A stretch of 64,000 nucleotides of DNA from Parus major (lineage: Eukaryota; Chordata; Aves; Passeriformes; Paridae). Below are positions 49,801-61,915 of this stretch, piece after piece. The stretch's first letter is position 1; every line of letters starts with the position of its first letter. Under the pieces are notes generated by a model that was not told where the DNA came from, searched no databases, and was given only the letters and a program-made list of their open reading frames with translations. The stretch covers positions 91,406,339 to 91,470,338 of the forward strand of contig NC_031770.1 in NCBI RefSeq assembly GCF_001522545.3, written 5' to 3'. A program made the translations under genes and the position numbers.

Positions 49801-49878
49801 ACAGTGGTATATCATAATTGCTGCTTTTATAAGCACTATTGCTTGTAACCTGAGAATGATTATTACAGACTCAGACAG

Positions 49879-50215
49879 CGTAGTGGTTTAACACCTGCTG
49901 GGATTTAAACTCCAAATAAGACACTCCCCTTCCTCCCTCCCCATCCTGTGACAGAGGGACAAAAGCTGCGACTATGGATTGGGATAACAATTTACTGAAA
50001 GCAAACAGCAATGGAATAAGAATTGCACAGTAGCAGCAGCAATATTAGCAGCCAGAGTATGCAGACGAGAAAGTGTTTTTCACACAAAAGGTGTTCACGC
50101 CTTCACTCAGTTCCACGTGCCTGCCGGGACAGAGACAAGATGGCGGACACCCCTGTGGCGCGGCAGTGAGGCGCAGCCGCTCCTGAGGCACCACAAGATG
50201 GCAGGTGCTCCCTGA
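49879..50215 (-). mobile_element. Probable ERV LTR piece, minus strand
   Basis: The left edge cgtagtggtttaacacctgc resembles the reverse-complemented terminus of bird ERV LTRs (TGTAGTGGTTTAACCCC-like). It is followed by a pyrimidine-rich ccttcctccctccccatcct and ggataacaatttactgaaag, which resembles the U5/R part. It then passes into a GC- and CpG-rich patch (about 50090-50215), where the element aagatggc appears twice. The rest of the window is much more AT-rich. The right edge is uncertain and may reach further. Confidence 0.55.
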
Positions 50216-50679
50216 GGCCAAGGTTCCCTTCCTGCGTCAAGGACAATGGAAAAATGTGAGAAAAAACCCTGAAAGCTGGAGCATCCGTGTTGTGCTGCTC
50301 ACTTTTCCAGACTGCTTTGCTGCTTCAATTATGCACAGCACCGATGTTTTGGACTGCTCAGGTCCCAGTGTTTGGAACTTCATTACCTGTGGTTGTATTA
50401 CTTTTGTCACTTATGTGAATGTGATATTTTTGAGTATGTCTTTAAAGTCAGTTTTTATCAGCAAAAGGTTTAAATTATTTTCTGATATGTTAGAAGATTC
50501 TTCAGTTTTTGATGAATTAAGAGTTAGAGTCATTATTTTTTAAAATTGCAAAAGTTGTTCCTGTTCAAGAGTAAAATTGGTGTAATTCTTAAAAGGACTG
50601 GAACATTTGCGTGTTCTGGATGCAGTAAACAAAAAATTTAATTAAACAGCTATTAGAAAAGTAAATACTAATCTTAAAA
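50216..50679. other. Spacer between two LTR pieces
   Basis: The composition falls back to AT-rich. A 112-codon plus frame begins at 50205 inside the GC-rich LTR edge and runs to 50543. It has a Cys/Phe/Ser-rich predicted product without a recognised domain, so I do not call it. Confidence 0.5.
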
Positions 50680-50889
50680 ACGAGATTCACTTAATAAATT
50701 ATAAAAAGAATTTAATATAAATAAAAAGACAATTAGGAGACAAAAGAAATAAAGCAAAGGGTTAAAACGGCCGGGTGCCCTGGGGGTTGCCAGGAACACA
50801 CCTGGTATCCCAGGAACTCTCCCTTTTATCCCCCCCCTGCTATGAAGGTCCAATGAATATTCAAGGCGTCCCCTCCCCTGGTTCCGCCT
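50680..50889 (-). mobile_element. Probable ERV LTR, minus strand, cut by the assembly gap
   Basis: The segment runs from an AT-rich U5/R-like part (ttataaaaagaatttaatat and aaagacaattaggagacaaa) into a GC-rich U3-like part (aacggccgggtgccctgggg, gaatattcaaggcgtcccct). On the minus strand a TATA-like gggataaaaggg (50821-50832) lies about 105 bases upstream of an ATTAAA signal (plus tttaat at 50711-50716). This matches LTR layout seen in passerine ERVK-type elements. The U3 end is lost in the gap. Confidence 0.6.
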
Positions 50890-51244
50890 NNNNNNNNNNN
50901 NNNNNNNNNNNNNNNNNNNNNNNNNNNNNNNNNNNNNNNNNNNNNNNNNNNNNNNNNNNNNNNNNNNNNNNNNNNNNNNNNNNNNNNNNNNNNNNNNNNN
51001 NNNNNNNNNNNNNNNNNNNNNNNNNNNNNNNNNNNNNNNNNNNNNNNNNNNNNNNNNNNNNNNNNNNNNNNNNNNNNNNNNNNNNNNNNNNNNNNNNNNN
51101 NNNNNNNNNNNNNNNNNNNNNNNNNNNNNNNNNNNNNNNNNNNNNNNNNNNNNNNNNNNNNNNNNNNNNNNNNNNNNNNNNNNNNNNNNNNNNNNNNNNN
51201 NNNNNNNNNNNNNNNNNNNNNNNNNNNNNNNNNNNNNNNNNNNN
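50890..51244. other. Assembly gap (355 N)
   Basis: A continuous run of N. Long open frames reported across it are artefacts of unknown bases. The left flank is the middle of an LTR, so the missing part probably contains the rest of that LTR or more of the element. The right flank is AT-rich unique sequence. Confidence 0.98.
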
Positions 51245-52044
51245 AGAATAATTGTGAAAAGCCAATATTTACAACATGAATTCACAACACTAAAAACTGT
51301 GGAGTGACATATATCCTCTAGAAATAGAGACTTACTGGAGTTTCCTGAGTACTTTTTATTTTCTAATCCGTAACATTCCACACAGTGCATAATGAGGGAA
51401 AACAATAACTATTATTACAGGTCCGGAGGAAGAGCTCTCATTACCTTTAAAGAAAAAAATGTCTGTTCATAGGAGCTCTACAAGATGTCCCCTACTGCTC
51501 AATTTCTGATGTCCTCTTGTTCTGAAACAAAAATATCTAACCTGCTCCCTTCCTTCTGCTCTAGAAACCTGTTAAATTTATCAGTTCGCTCAGATGTATG
51601 TGCTAATTTGCACTGCCTGGGTACACTATCACTATATAATAAAAACTGTTCTCGGTATGTAAAATATGCTACGAGAATGTCTTTCATAGGCATTCTTTCA
51701 AAGACAGAGAAAGAGGAAACATGGCATAAGAAAGAAATTTGTATCAGGCTAGAATGTGACTAGTAACAAGGTAGAAATCAATATGGTGAATAGTTCTTAG
51801 ACATAGACAGTATTTTTTATCTCCCTTTCTGAAAATACTTTGTGAAGAGAGAATATTATTCCTGCTGTTGTGATTGAGACAAAGGCTTTCAGGTCTTAGT
51901 AGTCAGGCTTATTATGCCATGAACAGATGTAACTGGAAGTTTGAAATTTTAATGTAACACAGGCTGTTCCTTACAAGTACAGGTTTTCTAGGTTTCTATC
52001 CCAGTGTCCAACACTACACCAGAGGCTATGTAGGTGACAGGATG
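51245..52044. other. AT-rich unique sequence, no gene seen
   Basis: No gene is supported. A 92-codon plus frame at 51485-51763 overlaps an open minus frame at 51499-51693. The double openness and absent domains make both unlikely. Confidence 0.6.
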
Positions 52045-52285
52045 GTTGCACTCAAAGAGTTGCTGTCAACAGCTCAATGGCCAAATGGAGTCCAGTGGTG
52101 AATGATATTTCTCAGGGGTCAGTGGTGGGACTGGAACTGTTTAACATCTTTGTTGGTGACAGGACAGTGGAATCAAGTGAACCTCAGCAAGTGTGCTGAT
52201 GTCAACACGGTGAGTGTTGCAGTTAACCCACTGGAAGGAAGGGATGACATCCAGAAGGACCTTGACAGGCTTGAAAGGTAGACCT
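52045..52285 (+). mobile_element. CR1 LINE fragment, RT catalytic-region remnant
   Basis: The order of motifs is that of the CR1 reverse transcriptase. It has aactcaatgg-like sequence for the NGS.S.W part, then ctcaggggtcagtggtggga (QGSVLGP-like), ctgtttaacatctttgttgg (LFNIFI-like), cctcagcaagtgtgctgatg (LSKFADDT-like region, now with a broken frame) and cagaaggaccttgacaggct (QRDLDRL-like). Frameshifts and stops interrupt it, so no enzyme is encoded. Both ends are truncated. Confidence 0.87.
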
Positions 52286-53687
52286 ATGCAGCTGCTTTTA
52301 GCAATCATGCCTGTAGCTCCTGGGGCTAAGATGGAGGTGGCTTTATACTCAAGGGTTAAGCTATTTTTTATGATGAGGTCACTCTTTTCTTTGCCATCCT
52401 GTATAAACATATCAGCTTTTTCTATTTCCATCAATTTTGGAGCTGCAAAATTCTGGTTTAAAGATGCAGTATTTGTCATTTGATTGTGAAAATGGTTCCT
52501 ACAGTATGCTAGTATTTCTAGTTTGTATGTAAGTGGATTATGTGTCTGATAAAAAAAAGATACCCTACTGAGATCAAAAACCAGAGAATATCAATGAGAT
52601 TCCACGTTTCATTTTTATATACTGCACAGTAGTCTTATCAAGCAAGTGTAATGGATAAATAAATGCAATTTTTCAGTGAGTAAAATATTTCCTTTTCTTC
52701 TCATCTTTTTATTTATGACAATGATTGAATTTAATCAGAATGAAGCAAAGTTTGCTTTAATTTCTTTGCCACATGCTGTGTTTCAAAGGCTAGAATTTAT
52801 CAAGAATGTTCCCACTAACTAGATGTCACAGATCACAAGAACAATGCTTTTCTCTGACCTCATCTAACTTCTGTGAAGGAATCTCTATGATCAAAAAAAG
52901 AAAAAACGAAACTTTTAATCGAGTCAACATGGAGAACCAGACTCAGATTATGTTATCTAGATACCATGATTAGCAGAAGATGAAAGTTATCTCTGTGTTA
53001 CTACTGTTTTATCCACAGTTCTCCCTATGTTCTTTTCCTCCAAAATGGTGTTTGTGTTTTACAAATACTTTTTGATTTATTGCTTCATAAATTATTGGTA
53101 TTTGGTTAAAAATACAGGACTTTTTATATGAGATCAGTTTCCAAGGGCTGAATGGGGCTTGCAAACACAAAGTGATAGCAATTTACAAAAATGAGTCTTC
53201 TATTTGGAATATCATCTCTCGTTGATAGTTTCATAAATTTTTTGTCAGACTGCAGAGCCAAACGAGAGGTTTTGACACTTTCAGTAGGTTCTCATTTGAT
53301 TTCCAAGCCTTTCTCTCCTTAAAAATTTCTATTGTACATTGTAATAAAACATATCTGTATAGGAATTCTACTAGTGGAATATCTAAAAAGGCTTTTTTAT
53401 TATTAGATTTTTCCCATTATTTCACACTGTTGTTACCCCAGGTCTCCTGAAGTCTGTCTGGGGCCCTTTTACACTCCTACTAAAAAAACTTTATGGTATC
53501 TGAGTAGCTGATACAGAGAGACGTCAGAACATTGGTGTTATTAAAATTCACAAGTACTATTATCTCCTGTGTAATACACTGCATTTTTTTTAAACTTAAA
53601 TTTTGTTTAATAATACAAGTCCAAGACAGAGTATTGAGGGGGGAAATTTATGAGAAGATATCTTTCCGAACGGATTTCTTCAGTAGC

Positions 53688-53688
<1 letters not shown>

Positions 53689-53721
<33 letters not shown>

Positions 53722-53722
53722 A
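53689..53722. repeat. (TA)n(CA)n microsatellite
   Basis: About 11 AT dinucleotides followed by a short acacacatacaca tail. Confidence 0.93.
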
Positions 53723-56700
53723 CAAGTATGTGTTAAGATTTTGTTATTTGTGTCACAGATAAGAATTAAGAATTACGAATTTGCCACCTTATTTCTCCTT
53801 TTCCTTCCATTTTCCAAAAAAAATCACTGTTTAATCTAGGAGCTTGAGGTTGCCAAGTACTTAAAATCCTGCAATATTTCTATTATTCTATTATTTCAAA
53901 GTTTCCGTCACATATTTAAATGTTCTATTAAACACAGCATTATGTAGCTGTCTTTTCTATATAATTGTATCTCCTAGCATGCTGATGCTCAAATAATAAA
54001 CTGTCACTACCCTAGGACTTTTGAGTCCATATAATAAAAACAGGTCACTATTTATGCCATCCTGAGAGACAAAATGGACATTGCAATATAGAGGTGAAAA
54101 CCTGGAAAAACACAGGATATGGAAATAAACACGACCAAGGTTTCTTGTACTACTTATGTATGAAAGAAATGGAGTTCCAAGTTGGGTGGTTTTCAGCTGT
54201 GTCTTTCTACTTCATGAGCTTAATGAGTCACTGAGCAAGCTTGTAGATGGAGCATATCAGGTTACATATCCTTAGTGTGTTCTTGTATATGGAACTTCTC
54301 ATAACAAAAAATAAGTTATGGAGAAATAGTTCACAGCTTTGACAGCTTTCCCTTCCCTACACTCCACCAATTTCTTTAAAAGAAATATTTAGGGGAGGAT
54401 TAGACTCTATGATTGCCCTACATTGAGGATATTTTCTCTGTCATGCCTCTAATATCGTAGACACCCTTTACAAATGCAGCCTTCTGTTTCTACTTAGCAA
54501 TAGCACCTTGTTGGCACAAAAATAGGACAATAAGTAGAAATGAGAGCAAAATGGCTTATTATAATATACACAAAGCAGGTAAGAAAAATTATTATGGTTA
54601 GAAAAATGAATCAGGGAAATTAATTATGCTTTCTCTTAATATTCTGAAAAATGACAGGTAAAAATCCAGTTCTCTCAAGTTCTCTGGTTAACTACATGTG
54701 ACAGGATCCATTCTGTATTGTCCCTTCCAAAGCAATAACTTTCCATCATATGTGCATCATTCTTTATCCATTTATATGACAAAATCTTGTGGGCTTTTAA
54801 TCCTTTCAGTGTTTCAAGCAGTGTCAGTGGAGTTGTTATAAAGCCTTATAGGCTTTTTAGTTTTGTAAAGAAAGTTGATGTAATACTCATGCCAAATAAT
54901 GGGCATGGTTGATTTCAAGTAAATATTAGTGTGTTTCTTCAATAAGAGATCTTATAACGAATGACCAGGCAGTAATAGAAAAAAAATTACAAACAAAAAA
55001 GTGTTTATTCTAACACATAGCTAGAACTAAAAGTCTTTATCCTAACCAATTGTTAGCAAGCTCAACTCAGCTTGTAAGTAAAATAAGACTAGAGCAACCT
55101 CTTTGTTTGCTAACAGTTGTCTTCCCTTGATCAGTTTTACAGCTGTTATTTTTTAGCATATTTCTTCTTATCAATTCTGCTTCCTTATTTACATATGTCA
55201 CAGTAATGAGGATAGTAAACACTGTTCTCAAAAAATAAAGTTGTGAAAATAAACAAGTACCCTCCTGTCATCTAGTTCTTTATTATGATCAATGAGCTAT
55301 CAAATGTGTCTTACCAGAACTTTTACTTTAGATACCTTCTTGATGTTTGTGTGCTACAGAGACTACTCATCAGCCAATAATACTGTATGATAAAGTACTA
55401 GTAGAATTTATGTAATTAAACTAAATAGAAATAAATTATAAATACTTCCTTTTTCATTATCTATTAAATAGGTTAAAAAGTATTAATAGTGAATCATGTT
55501 CTGTATATTATTGAAAAAGAAAGATATCCAATAGGACTGATAGGATGGGAGGGGTTATATATCATGAGACACATTTGAAACATGAATCCTCTCAGACAGT
55601 TACATCTTTGGGAAAATTTCATCACCTCCTAGTCTTAATTAAAGAAACGGGTTATCAGTGCATAATCAAAGTCACTTCTTATTTCAAGGTTTCTAATGTT
55701 TGAGATTTCTGATGAACAATACCATCTCACCGCAATACATTATTCTCAATCTTTTATGAAACTGTTTGATAATATGGTTTATTCACAGAATAAACATCTG
55801 CCTTCATGACACATATGAGAATAAATAATCCATACCGTGAATTTTGGTATAAAATGAGTATCTCAAGTGGTGGTGTTGGTCTGTATTCTGTACACAAACC
55901 TTTATGCACATAACCAAAGTCTAAAGTGAATTAAAACCCTGGTTTATTTAACACAATTGAAACAACCTGTTTAGTAAACCAAGAGTTAATTCTGTATTTT
56001 CACCTGAAAAATTGTACTGCCTCTTTCCTTTATAATGATAGATACCTGAAGTTATCAAAAAGGACAAAACACATTATCATGAGTACAAGAGAGCTGACAT
56101 GTCATTAAACTGCTTCTCATCAGCTAATTTGGGAACTGATTGAATAAATACTGCAAAAATCTTTTCCACCTCAAAGGAAGGAATGATAATTCTACAAGCT
56201 CCTGTTGATGGGATCACATCTAATTGGAATAGGCAATAATGATCAGGTGCATTGTTTTATAGAGCTTACTGAGATAACAAGTAGCTTTTATATTGTCTTT
56301 TTCAAGCCATGACAATCTCTCTTTCGGCAGTAATTTCTTATCTGTATCAGGATGTAGATATGTTGGCTGGTGAGGTCCTATACAGTTGGTTATGGGTTTT
56401 TTGTGTTAATATTTTCACACTTGGGTAATACATTTCTATCTGTGCTGGAGGTTGTATTTTTATTTCTTTCAGGGTTTTCCTTTCTTCAGATATTTTTTGT
56501 TACTGAAGTAGCACCTTTTAAATTGATAATACACATTGAAGACTGTCTCCAAAGTCTGTGTCAGTTCAGAGTACATATTAGCTGTATTATAAATATATAA
56601 AAATTAAATAAATAAGTATGAATTAGTAAATTGATAAACAAAGGTAATTTGAAACCAAACATTATCCATTGATAGAAACACCAGTGTGTTTGCATTACCT

Positions 56701-58042
56701 GGTTTTGTTATTTTTCTGAAATTAAGTAGCTAAGACCAGAAAGAAAAATTATACAGTGCAATATGGAAGAACTCAAGGCAAACCAAAACTACTGAACAAG
56801 GGAAGGAAAAATCTCTTAGTTTACCCCAAAAGTTTTGTTAAAGAAGCTCTGGAAATCTCATTTTCTCTGAGAATTAAGGATTCCATCTCACCCTTCTCTC
56901 TATTAAGGAAAGCAGGACCAGGTAGGAACACAAGTATTATTAATAATACGTTGACAGCCTTTTCTATTTAAAATACACAGAAAAAACAAATATTTACTCA
57001 ATTCAAATGCTCTTTGAACAAAGTGTTTAAACTAAGTCCTACAGTGACGAAATGCTGAGCATTATGCTACTGTGGGCTACAATTAATGTCTTATTTTCTC
57101 CTGAGGAAAACTTCTGGAGAAAAGGCAATTCAAGAACACATCTTTAATTTTGGTTATTTCAGAACATGTTCAGGTCACAAGGGAACAGAATTTCATGCCA
57201 TATTTAAAAACTTGTGGGAGCCTGATAGTGAAAAATTACTAGAATTTTTTTTCTTTACTATGACTTGAAAAATCAGGGATTGGTTTTACTTCTCTTAGAT
57301 GTAAAAAATAATGAAATATAAAAGAAATTTGGGAAGGAAAAATACCACTTACAACATTTGAACCAGGAATGTGTAGATTTTTGCATTAAAAGTAAATGGA
57401 TTCTTTGTAGAGGTTTTTACAGAAATCTCTCAATTTTTTTGCATTACTTTTAAATAAAGATATTGCAATCAGTTCCACTTTATTAAAATTGAAAGTTTAA
57501 ATCTAATTACTTTGACATATTAAAAAGTGAAATAAATGAGTAGCTATGTATAACTAGAGATACTCTCTCTGAGTAAGCTGATTTATAAATAGGTTTAAGC
57601 ATCCTCTAATTATTTAAAAATAGAAATGAAAAATTTTCCTGTTGCTTCACAGGGTATAAGGGTAATAGTTGATTTAGTCTACATGTTAGCTGCACAAATT
57701 CCTTAGGGTAGAATTTGGCAAAAGATAAAAGCAGTTGAACTAGAATGTCTGTATGTTAATGTCTACATGTGGAAGATGCCTAAGCTTCCCTTAGGTCAAT
57801 ACAATGTCAGGCAATACTCTAAATTGAGCCTAGAAATCCATTTAGCTCATCAACCAGCCCAGTAGCAACGCAATTCACTTGCTTAAACATATCCTGGGGT
57901 ATCTGAGAATGGAATTGGCAGATAATGCAAAAGACCTGTTGAAAGTCATTTTTGCAGCATGAAGTGAATTAACTGAATGAAGCAGCTATGCTGCCTGCAT
58001 ATACATGTGATTCAGGTGCCCCTGAACTTCAGCCCAATGTTG

Positions 58043-58058
58043 AAGCTGAATTCAGCTT
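58043..58058. repeat. Perfect 16-bp palindrome
   Basis: AAGCTGAATTCAGCTT is self-complementary with no spacer and includes an EcoRI site at its centre. Confidence 0.9.
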
Positions 58059-60344
58059 TTCAGTTGCTTAAATGTAAATGTAAATGCTGGCAGTCATATG
58101 ACATATCTTGGGGTTTATGAAAAACTCCAACAAATGCTTGGCACACCTGACTCATAAAATATTTCCCTTCTGCAGTGAGTTGTAAACTGTTGTAAGACTA
58201 GAGATTAGAGAGATTAGAGATAAAATTCAGATTTGAGATAGTACAACTGTCACTATATTCTTGTATTTAAATAATCAAATCAGGAATCTAGTCCTTGGGT
58301 TCAATCTAGCTCCCTGCTTGTAGGCATCAAGTGTAGGCATCCAGAACTCACTGGGTCAGCAAATAACTTGGCTGCTGGATGGGATGTCTCAAATGACCCT
58401 GTGCATCCAGGTATGGCCAACCAAATCATAACCTACATGCCCCTAAAATTACAATTAAATTAAATATCTGGGTACATGGTTCCTTGGCCAAAATTTGCTT
58501 GCCCATGGACATAAAAGAACCAAAATTACTCTCAAAACAGGTGGCAACCAGAAAACCACTTTCCTTTAATGTTTTCTCTTTAAATGCAATTAAAGAAGGA
58601 AAAAGAAGAACAATCCAAACATTAGAGCATAAACATAAGCACAACAAGGTATCATGTCAATCTTGCCATAAATGGACCTATTCCCCAGAATTTTTCATCT
58701 AAACATAACAAGGTATTGGTCTAGGCTTAGATGATAATAAAATTGAATGAAAGTTAATGGTAAAGTAAGTATATCCTAGACTGTATTTCAGATGAAATAC
58801 GATATCCCTAGAAGTAAAATGTAAAGTTGATTTAACTATTGAAGGAAGGTGAAATTTATAAGAATGTTGTTTGTACTGTTAGAACTAGCAGAAAAAAACC
58901 CCAGAACATAAGTATCAAATAATGAATTCTTCCCAGAAGAGAGTAATGATGCTTAGGGACAACAGAAAGACAACCAATTACTTTTTTTTTTTTTCATTTT
59001 CAAATACTCTAAAATGGAATAAAAATTAGCTGAAAATAGCAAAACTCTGTGTTTTGTTTGACTAAAATAATACGATCACTTTCCATTATTTGGTTTCCTT
59101 TTGAAGAGTGAAGGAAAAATAGTTGCAGTTATTTGCTGAGGGAAGCATTCCTCACTTCAAAATAAAACTGGCAAATAAGTATTCTTTTATTCATTGGCAA
59201 TTTTTCCTAAGCAGATCAATCATGTTTGTCCTCAATTTCTTTAAGCATTGTGTTGTGAAATTAAAACCCCCTAGGGAAATCTGAGACTGACAAAGTGGTA
59301 CTGTCGCTCTCCTCATTTTCTCCTCCTGGGCTTAAATAAACACTATGCAATCAAAATCAAAGAAGGTTGTTCAATAAATGTGGGATCACTTATGCATTTT
59401 TTTTTAATGTTTAATATCTCAGTGGCTGCCAGTGTGTCTAGATTGCTTCTATTCTTATATATAAATAAAGTTTGTCTGCAGCTTGAAATTGTCTGATGAG
59501 TAAGCTTTTGTCACTTTCCAAAGTCCAAAAAATAGATGGATTCAGCAGCATATCTTGTGATAAAATCATTACCTTTGGTTATATCCTTCCCACTATCTGT
59601 CTACAGTGACTAGATTCTGTAAAAGCAATACTAAGTATTAATTAGTTCCATCTGGTCAACTGTAAACCAAAATACTTAATTTTAAATATATACTATCATT
59701 AATATATGATTTCAAAGCTGATATATTACAATAACTTTGGGAATAGTAGTTAACTACCACTGAGATTTTGAGCTGGATAGGGGAAACCTTTTCAGAGGAA
59801 AGAGAAATACTAATTTCAGTTAATAACTTGTACATTTTCAGATTATATATTTTTCAATTTATCTTCTGGTGAACAGTAGGAAAGGTACTCTAAGAATTCA
59901 AATGGCTATATATTATCAGACTTGAGTTTCATCTATAAACACCCTTTTGTCAGTCCTCACACATACCTGTGTGCAAAGCCTTTGCATATTCTACAAGTAT
60001 TCTAGTTTACCTCAGGACATCCCCCTCACAGTAGCATTTAGGACTGGTTATCTGTATTTCTGAGTTCCTGAAGAGCTGTGCTACATCCTAAATTCTTAAA
60101 GAGACGCCTGTTTGGTGCAGTGTGGTTTCTGGAGGTATTCCTCTCATTTGAGTACTACAGCTGTTCAAACACAGCCTTCCTGCCATGTGATTTAACCAGA
60201 TCACAAGTCCCTAGATTTACCCTAATACTGGAGGAAACACACTTTTTTTGTTTTCTGTTTGTGACTTCAAAATACAGTTGTGTTACAAAAATAGTTGAGT
60301 AAAAAATAAACAACTTTCTAGGCAGATGTAAGCAAGTGTAGACT

Positions 60345-60600
60345 GGGCTGCAGTCCTTCAGGACAAACCCTCTCCCGTGTGGGAAATTGCCCCAGCATCT
60401 GCAGTGCTGCCTCCCACAGTGTCCATGGGGCTATTTCTCACACTTTCTGACCTCACTCCTCCCTCACTCTGCCATGCAGTGCTTTATCGTTCCATACACA
60501 CGCGGTCCCTGCCGTGGCCCCGCTCCATCCTGTGGAGGGTGGCTGGATCGGGCTGGAACTGGCTGTGTCTGGCTGGGGCAGCATGTTAGACATGCTCTGA
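60345..60600 (-). mobile_element. ERVL-type LTR fragment (family B), minus strand
   Basis: The plus strand reads gggctgcagtccttcaggac then aaaccctctcccgtgtggga. This is the reverse-complemented form of the ccacgctggagcag tandem part of the same ERVL-type LTR family seen at 24.57 kb. It continues through tctcacactttctgacctca and ends in cgggctggaactggctgtgt and gttagacatg, the reverse of the catgtcn..agccaatgccagc part of that LTR. Only this central and 5'-ward part is present, and the U5 part and both termini are missing. It is GC-rich against an AT-rich background. Confidence 0.6.
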
Positions 60601-60870
60601 TGCTCTGGAATTGTGTCACTTGATTTGGCACATAGAACAGCTGCTTGTACAGATATATTCTCATATAATAAAAGAACAAGAAAAAATACATTTGCTACAT
60701 GTTAAAGATATAAAATTTCTAAACATTTTTTTTTCCAGCTGAAGCATGAACCATTCGCTAATGTCAATGAAACATTTGATTTGATGAATTTTCTTGTAGA
60801 CAAGTTGAAAATCATTTCCAGAGCACTTTATGTCATATTTAGCTTTCCAGCTCTTCTTGCTTTAGTTGGG
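60601..60870. other. AT-rich spacer between two LTRs
   Basis: About 270 bases of AT-rich sequence with no recognised feature. It separates two LTRs of different families, so they do not form one provirus. Confidence 0.6.
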
Positions 60871-61337
60871 TGTTGTGGTCTAACTCCAGCCAGCAGCCAA
60901 GCCCCACTCTGACAGCAGCTGCTCACTCACTCTGAGCAGCAAGATCAGGGAGAGAACCAGAAGGTTAAAAGATAAAAACCTCATCTGAGATAAAGACAGT
61001 TTAATAGGGAAGGTAAAAGGTGCACACACAAGTACAACACACCAAGGAACTGACTCGCTGCTTCACAAGGGCAGGCAGCTGTTCAGCCATCTCCAGGAAA
61101 GCAGGACCCCATTACATGTAATGGTTACTTGGGAAGACAAATGCCATCACTCCAAACATGTCCCACTTCCTTCTTTTTCATAGGGACTGCAATATCCCTC
61201 TGGTCAGTTTGCACCATGTGTCCTGGCTGTGTCTCCTCCCAACCTCCCATGCACTGCCAGCCTCCCTGCCAGCATGGCAGTATGAAAAGCAGAAAAGTCC
61301 TCTGCTCTGTCTAAGCCCTGCTCAGCAGTAACAAAAA
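60871..61337 (-). mobile_element. ERV LTR (family A), minus strand, 5' part lost
   Basis: The left edge tgttgtggtctaactccagc is the exact kind of terminus expected for this bird LTR in reverse. It continues in consensus order through gagataaagacagtttaata (polyadenylation and R region), gttcagccatctccaggaaa, ggttacttgggaagacaaat, tgcaatatccctctggtcag, tcctggctgtgtctcctccc and ctaagccctgctcagcagta. It then stops at a CR1 3' tail at 61338. The remaining outer 5' U3 (about 100 bases in complete copies) is missing. No part of it reappears beyond the CR1, so the loss is a deletion or rearrangement rather than a simple interruption. It belongs to the same family as the plus-strand solo LTR at 8.77 kb. 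Confidence 0.9.
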
Positions 61338-61915
61338 CACAGAATCACAGAATCACAAAATCAACTAGGTTGGAAGAAACCTTAGAGATCATCGAGTCCA
61401 AAGCTATGATTGAGTCCACCTTGTCAGCTGGACCATGGCATTGAGTGCCCCATCCAGTCTTTTCTTAAATACCTCCAGAGATGATGACTCCACTACTTTC
61501 TTGGGAAACCCAAACTGCCTAGTCAGTCTTTCTGTGAATAACTTCTTCCTAATGTCCAGTCTAAACCTCCCTGATACAGCTTAAGACTGTGTCCTCTTGT
61601 CCTGGTGCTGGTTGCTTGGGAAAAGAAGCTGATCCCCACCTGGCTACAACCTCCTTTCAGGCAGCTGTAGAGAGTGATAAGGTCTCCCCTGAGCGTCCTT
61701 TCCTCTGTGTTAAACACCCCAGGCTGCCCCAGCTGTTCCCCACAGGACTTGTGTTCTAGACCCTTCACCGGCTTTGTTGCCCTTCTCTGGAAATGCTCCA
61801 GTGTCTCAACATCCTTCCTAAGGCAGGAGGCCCAGAGCTGGACACAGCACTCAACATGTGCCCTAACCAGTGCTGAGTACAGGGACAGAATCACTTCTCT
61901 AGCTCTGCTGGCTAG
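61338..61915 (-). mobile_element. CR1 LINE 3' part with RT remnant, minus strand
   Basis: The plus-strand left edge carries three CACAGAAT-type octamers (61338-61361), the reverse of the CR1 terminal ATTCTGTG repeats. Next comes the conserved reverse of the ggttggaag..ccttagagatcatcgagtcc stretch. A 153-codon minus frame (61523-61984) covers the C-terminal end of the reverse transcriptase. Signatures such as SRAREVILSLYSALVR, VECCVQLWA, LEHFQRRATK, LRGDLITLYSCLKGGCSQVG and TRTRGH mark it as CR1. It is strongly 5'-truncated and its frame breaks before the 3' UTR, so it is dead. The first about 20 codons of the frame lie outside the element. Confidence 0.95.

Larger units (their letters stand above)
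43546..49878. other. AT-rich unique sequence, no gene seen
   Basis: No gene or RNA gene seen. It contains an A-run of 18 at 44744-44761, a directly repeated ttacaagcttaatt pair at about 45891-45926 and a compound AT-rich array at 46736-46810. All open frames are short and lack domains. Confidence 0.65.
52286..60344. other. AT-rich unique sequence, no gene seen
   Basis: No gene or RNA gene seen. It holds a (TA)n(CA)n array at 53689-53722 and a 16-bp palindrome at 58043-58058. The stretch at about 57700-58420 is less AT-rich and may be an old unrecognised repeat. The frames at 58426-58647 (minus) and 58484-58702 (plus) overlap each other and have no domain. Confidence 0.6.

Noticed and set aside
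50674..51405. Long open frames across the N run (243, 158 and 134 codons)
   Set aside because: They are open only because unknown bases contain no stops. The real flanks give short LTR-derived and AT-rich strings.
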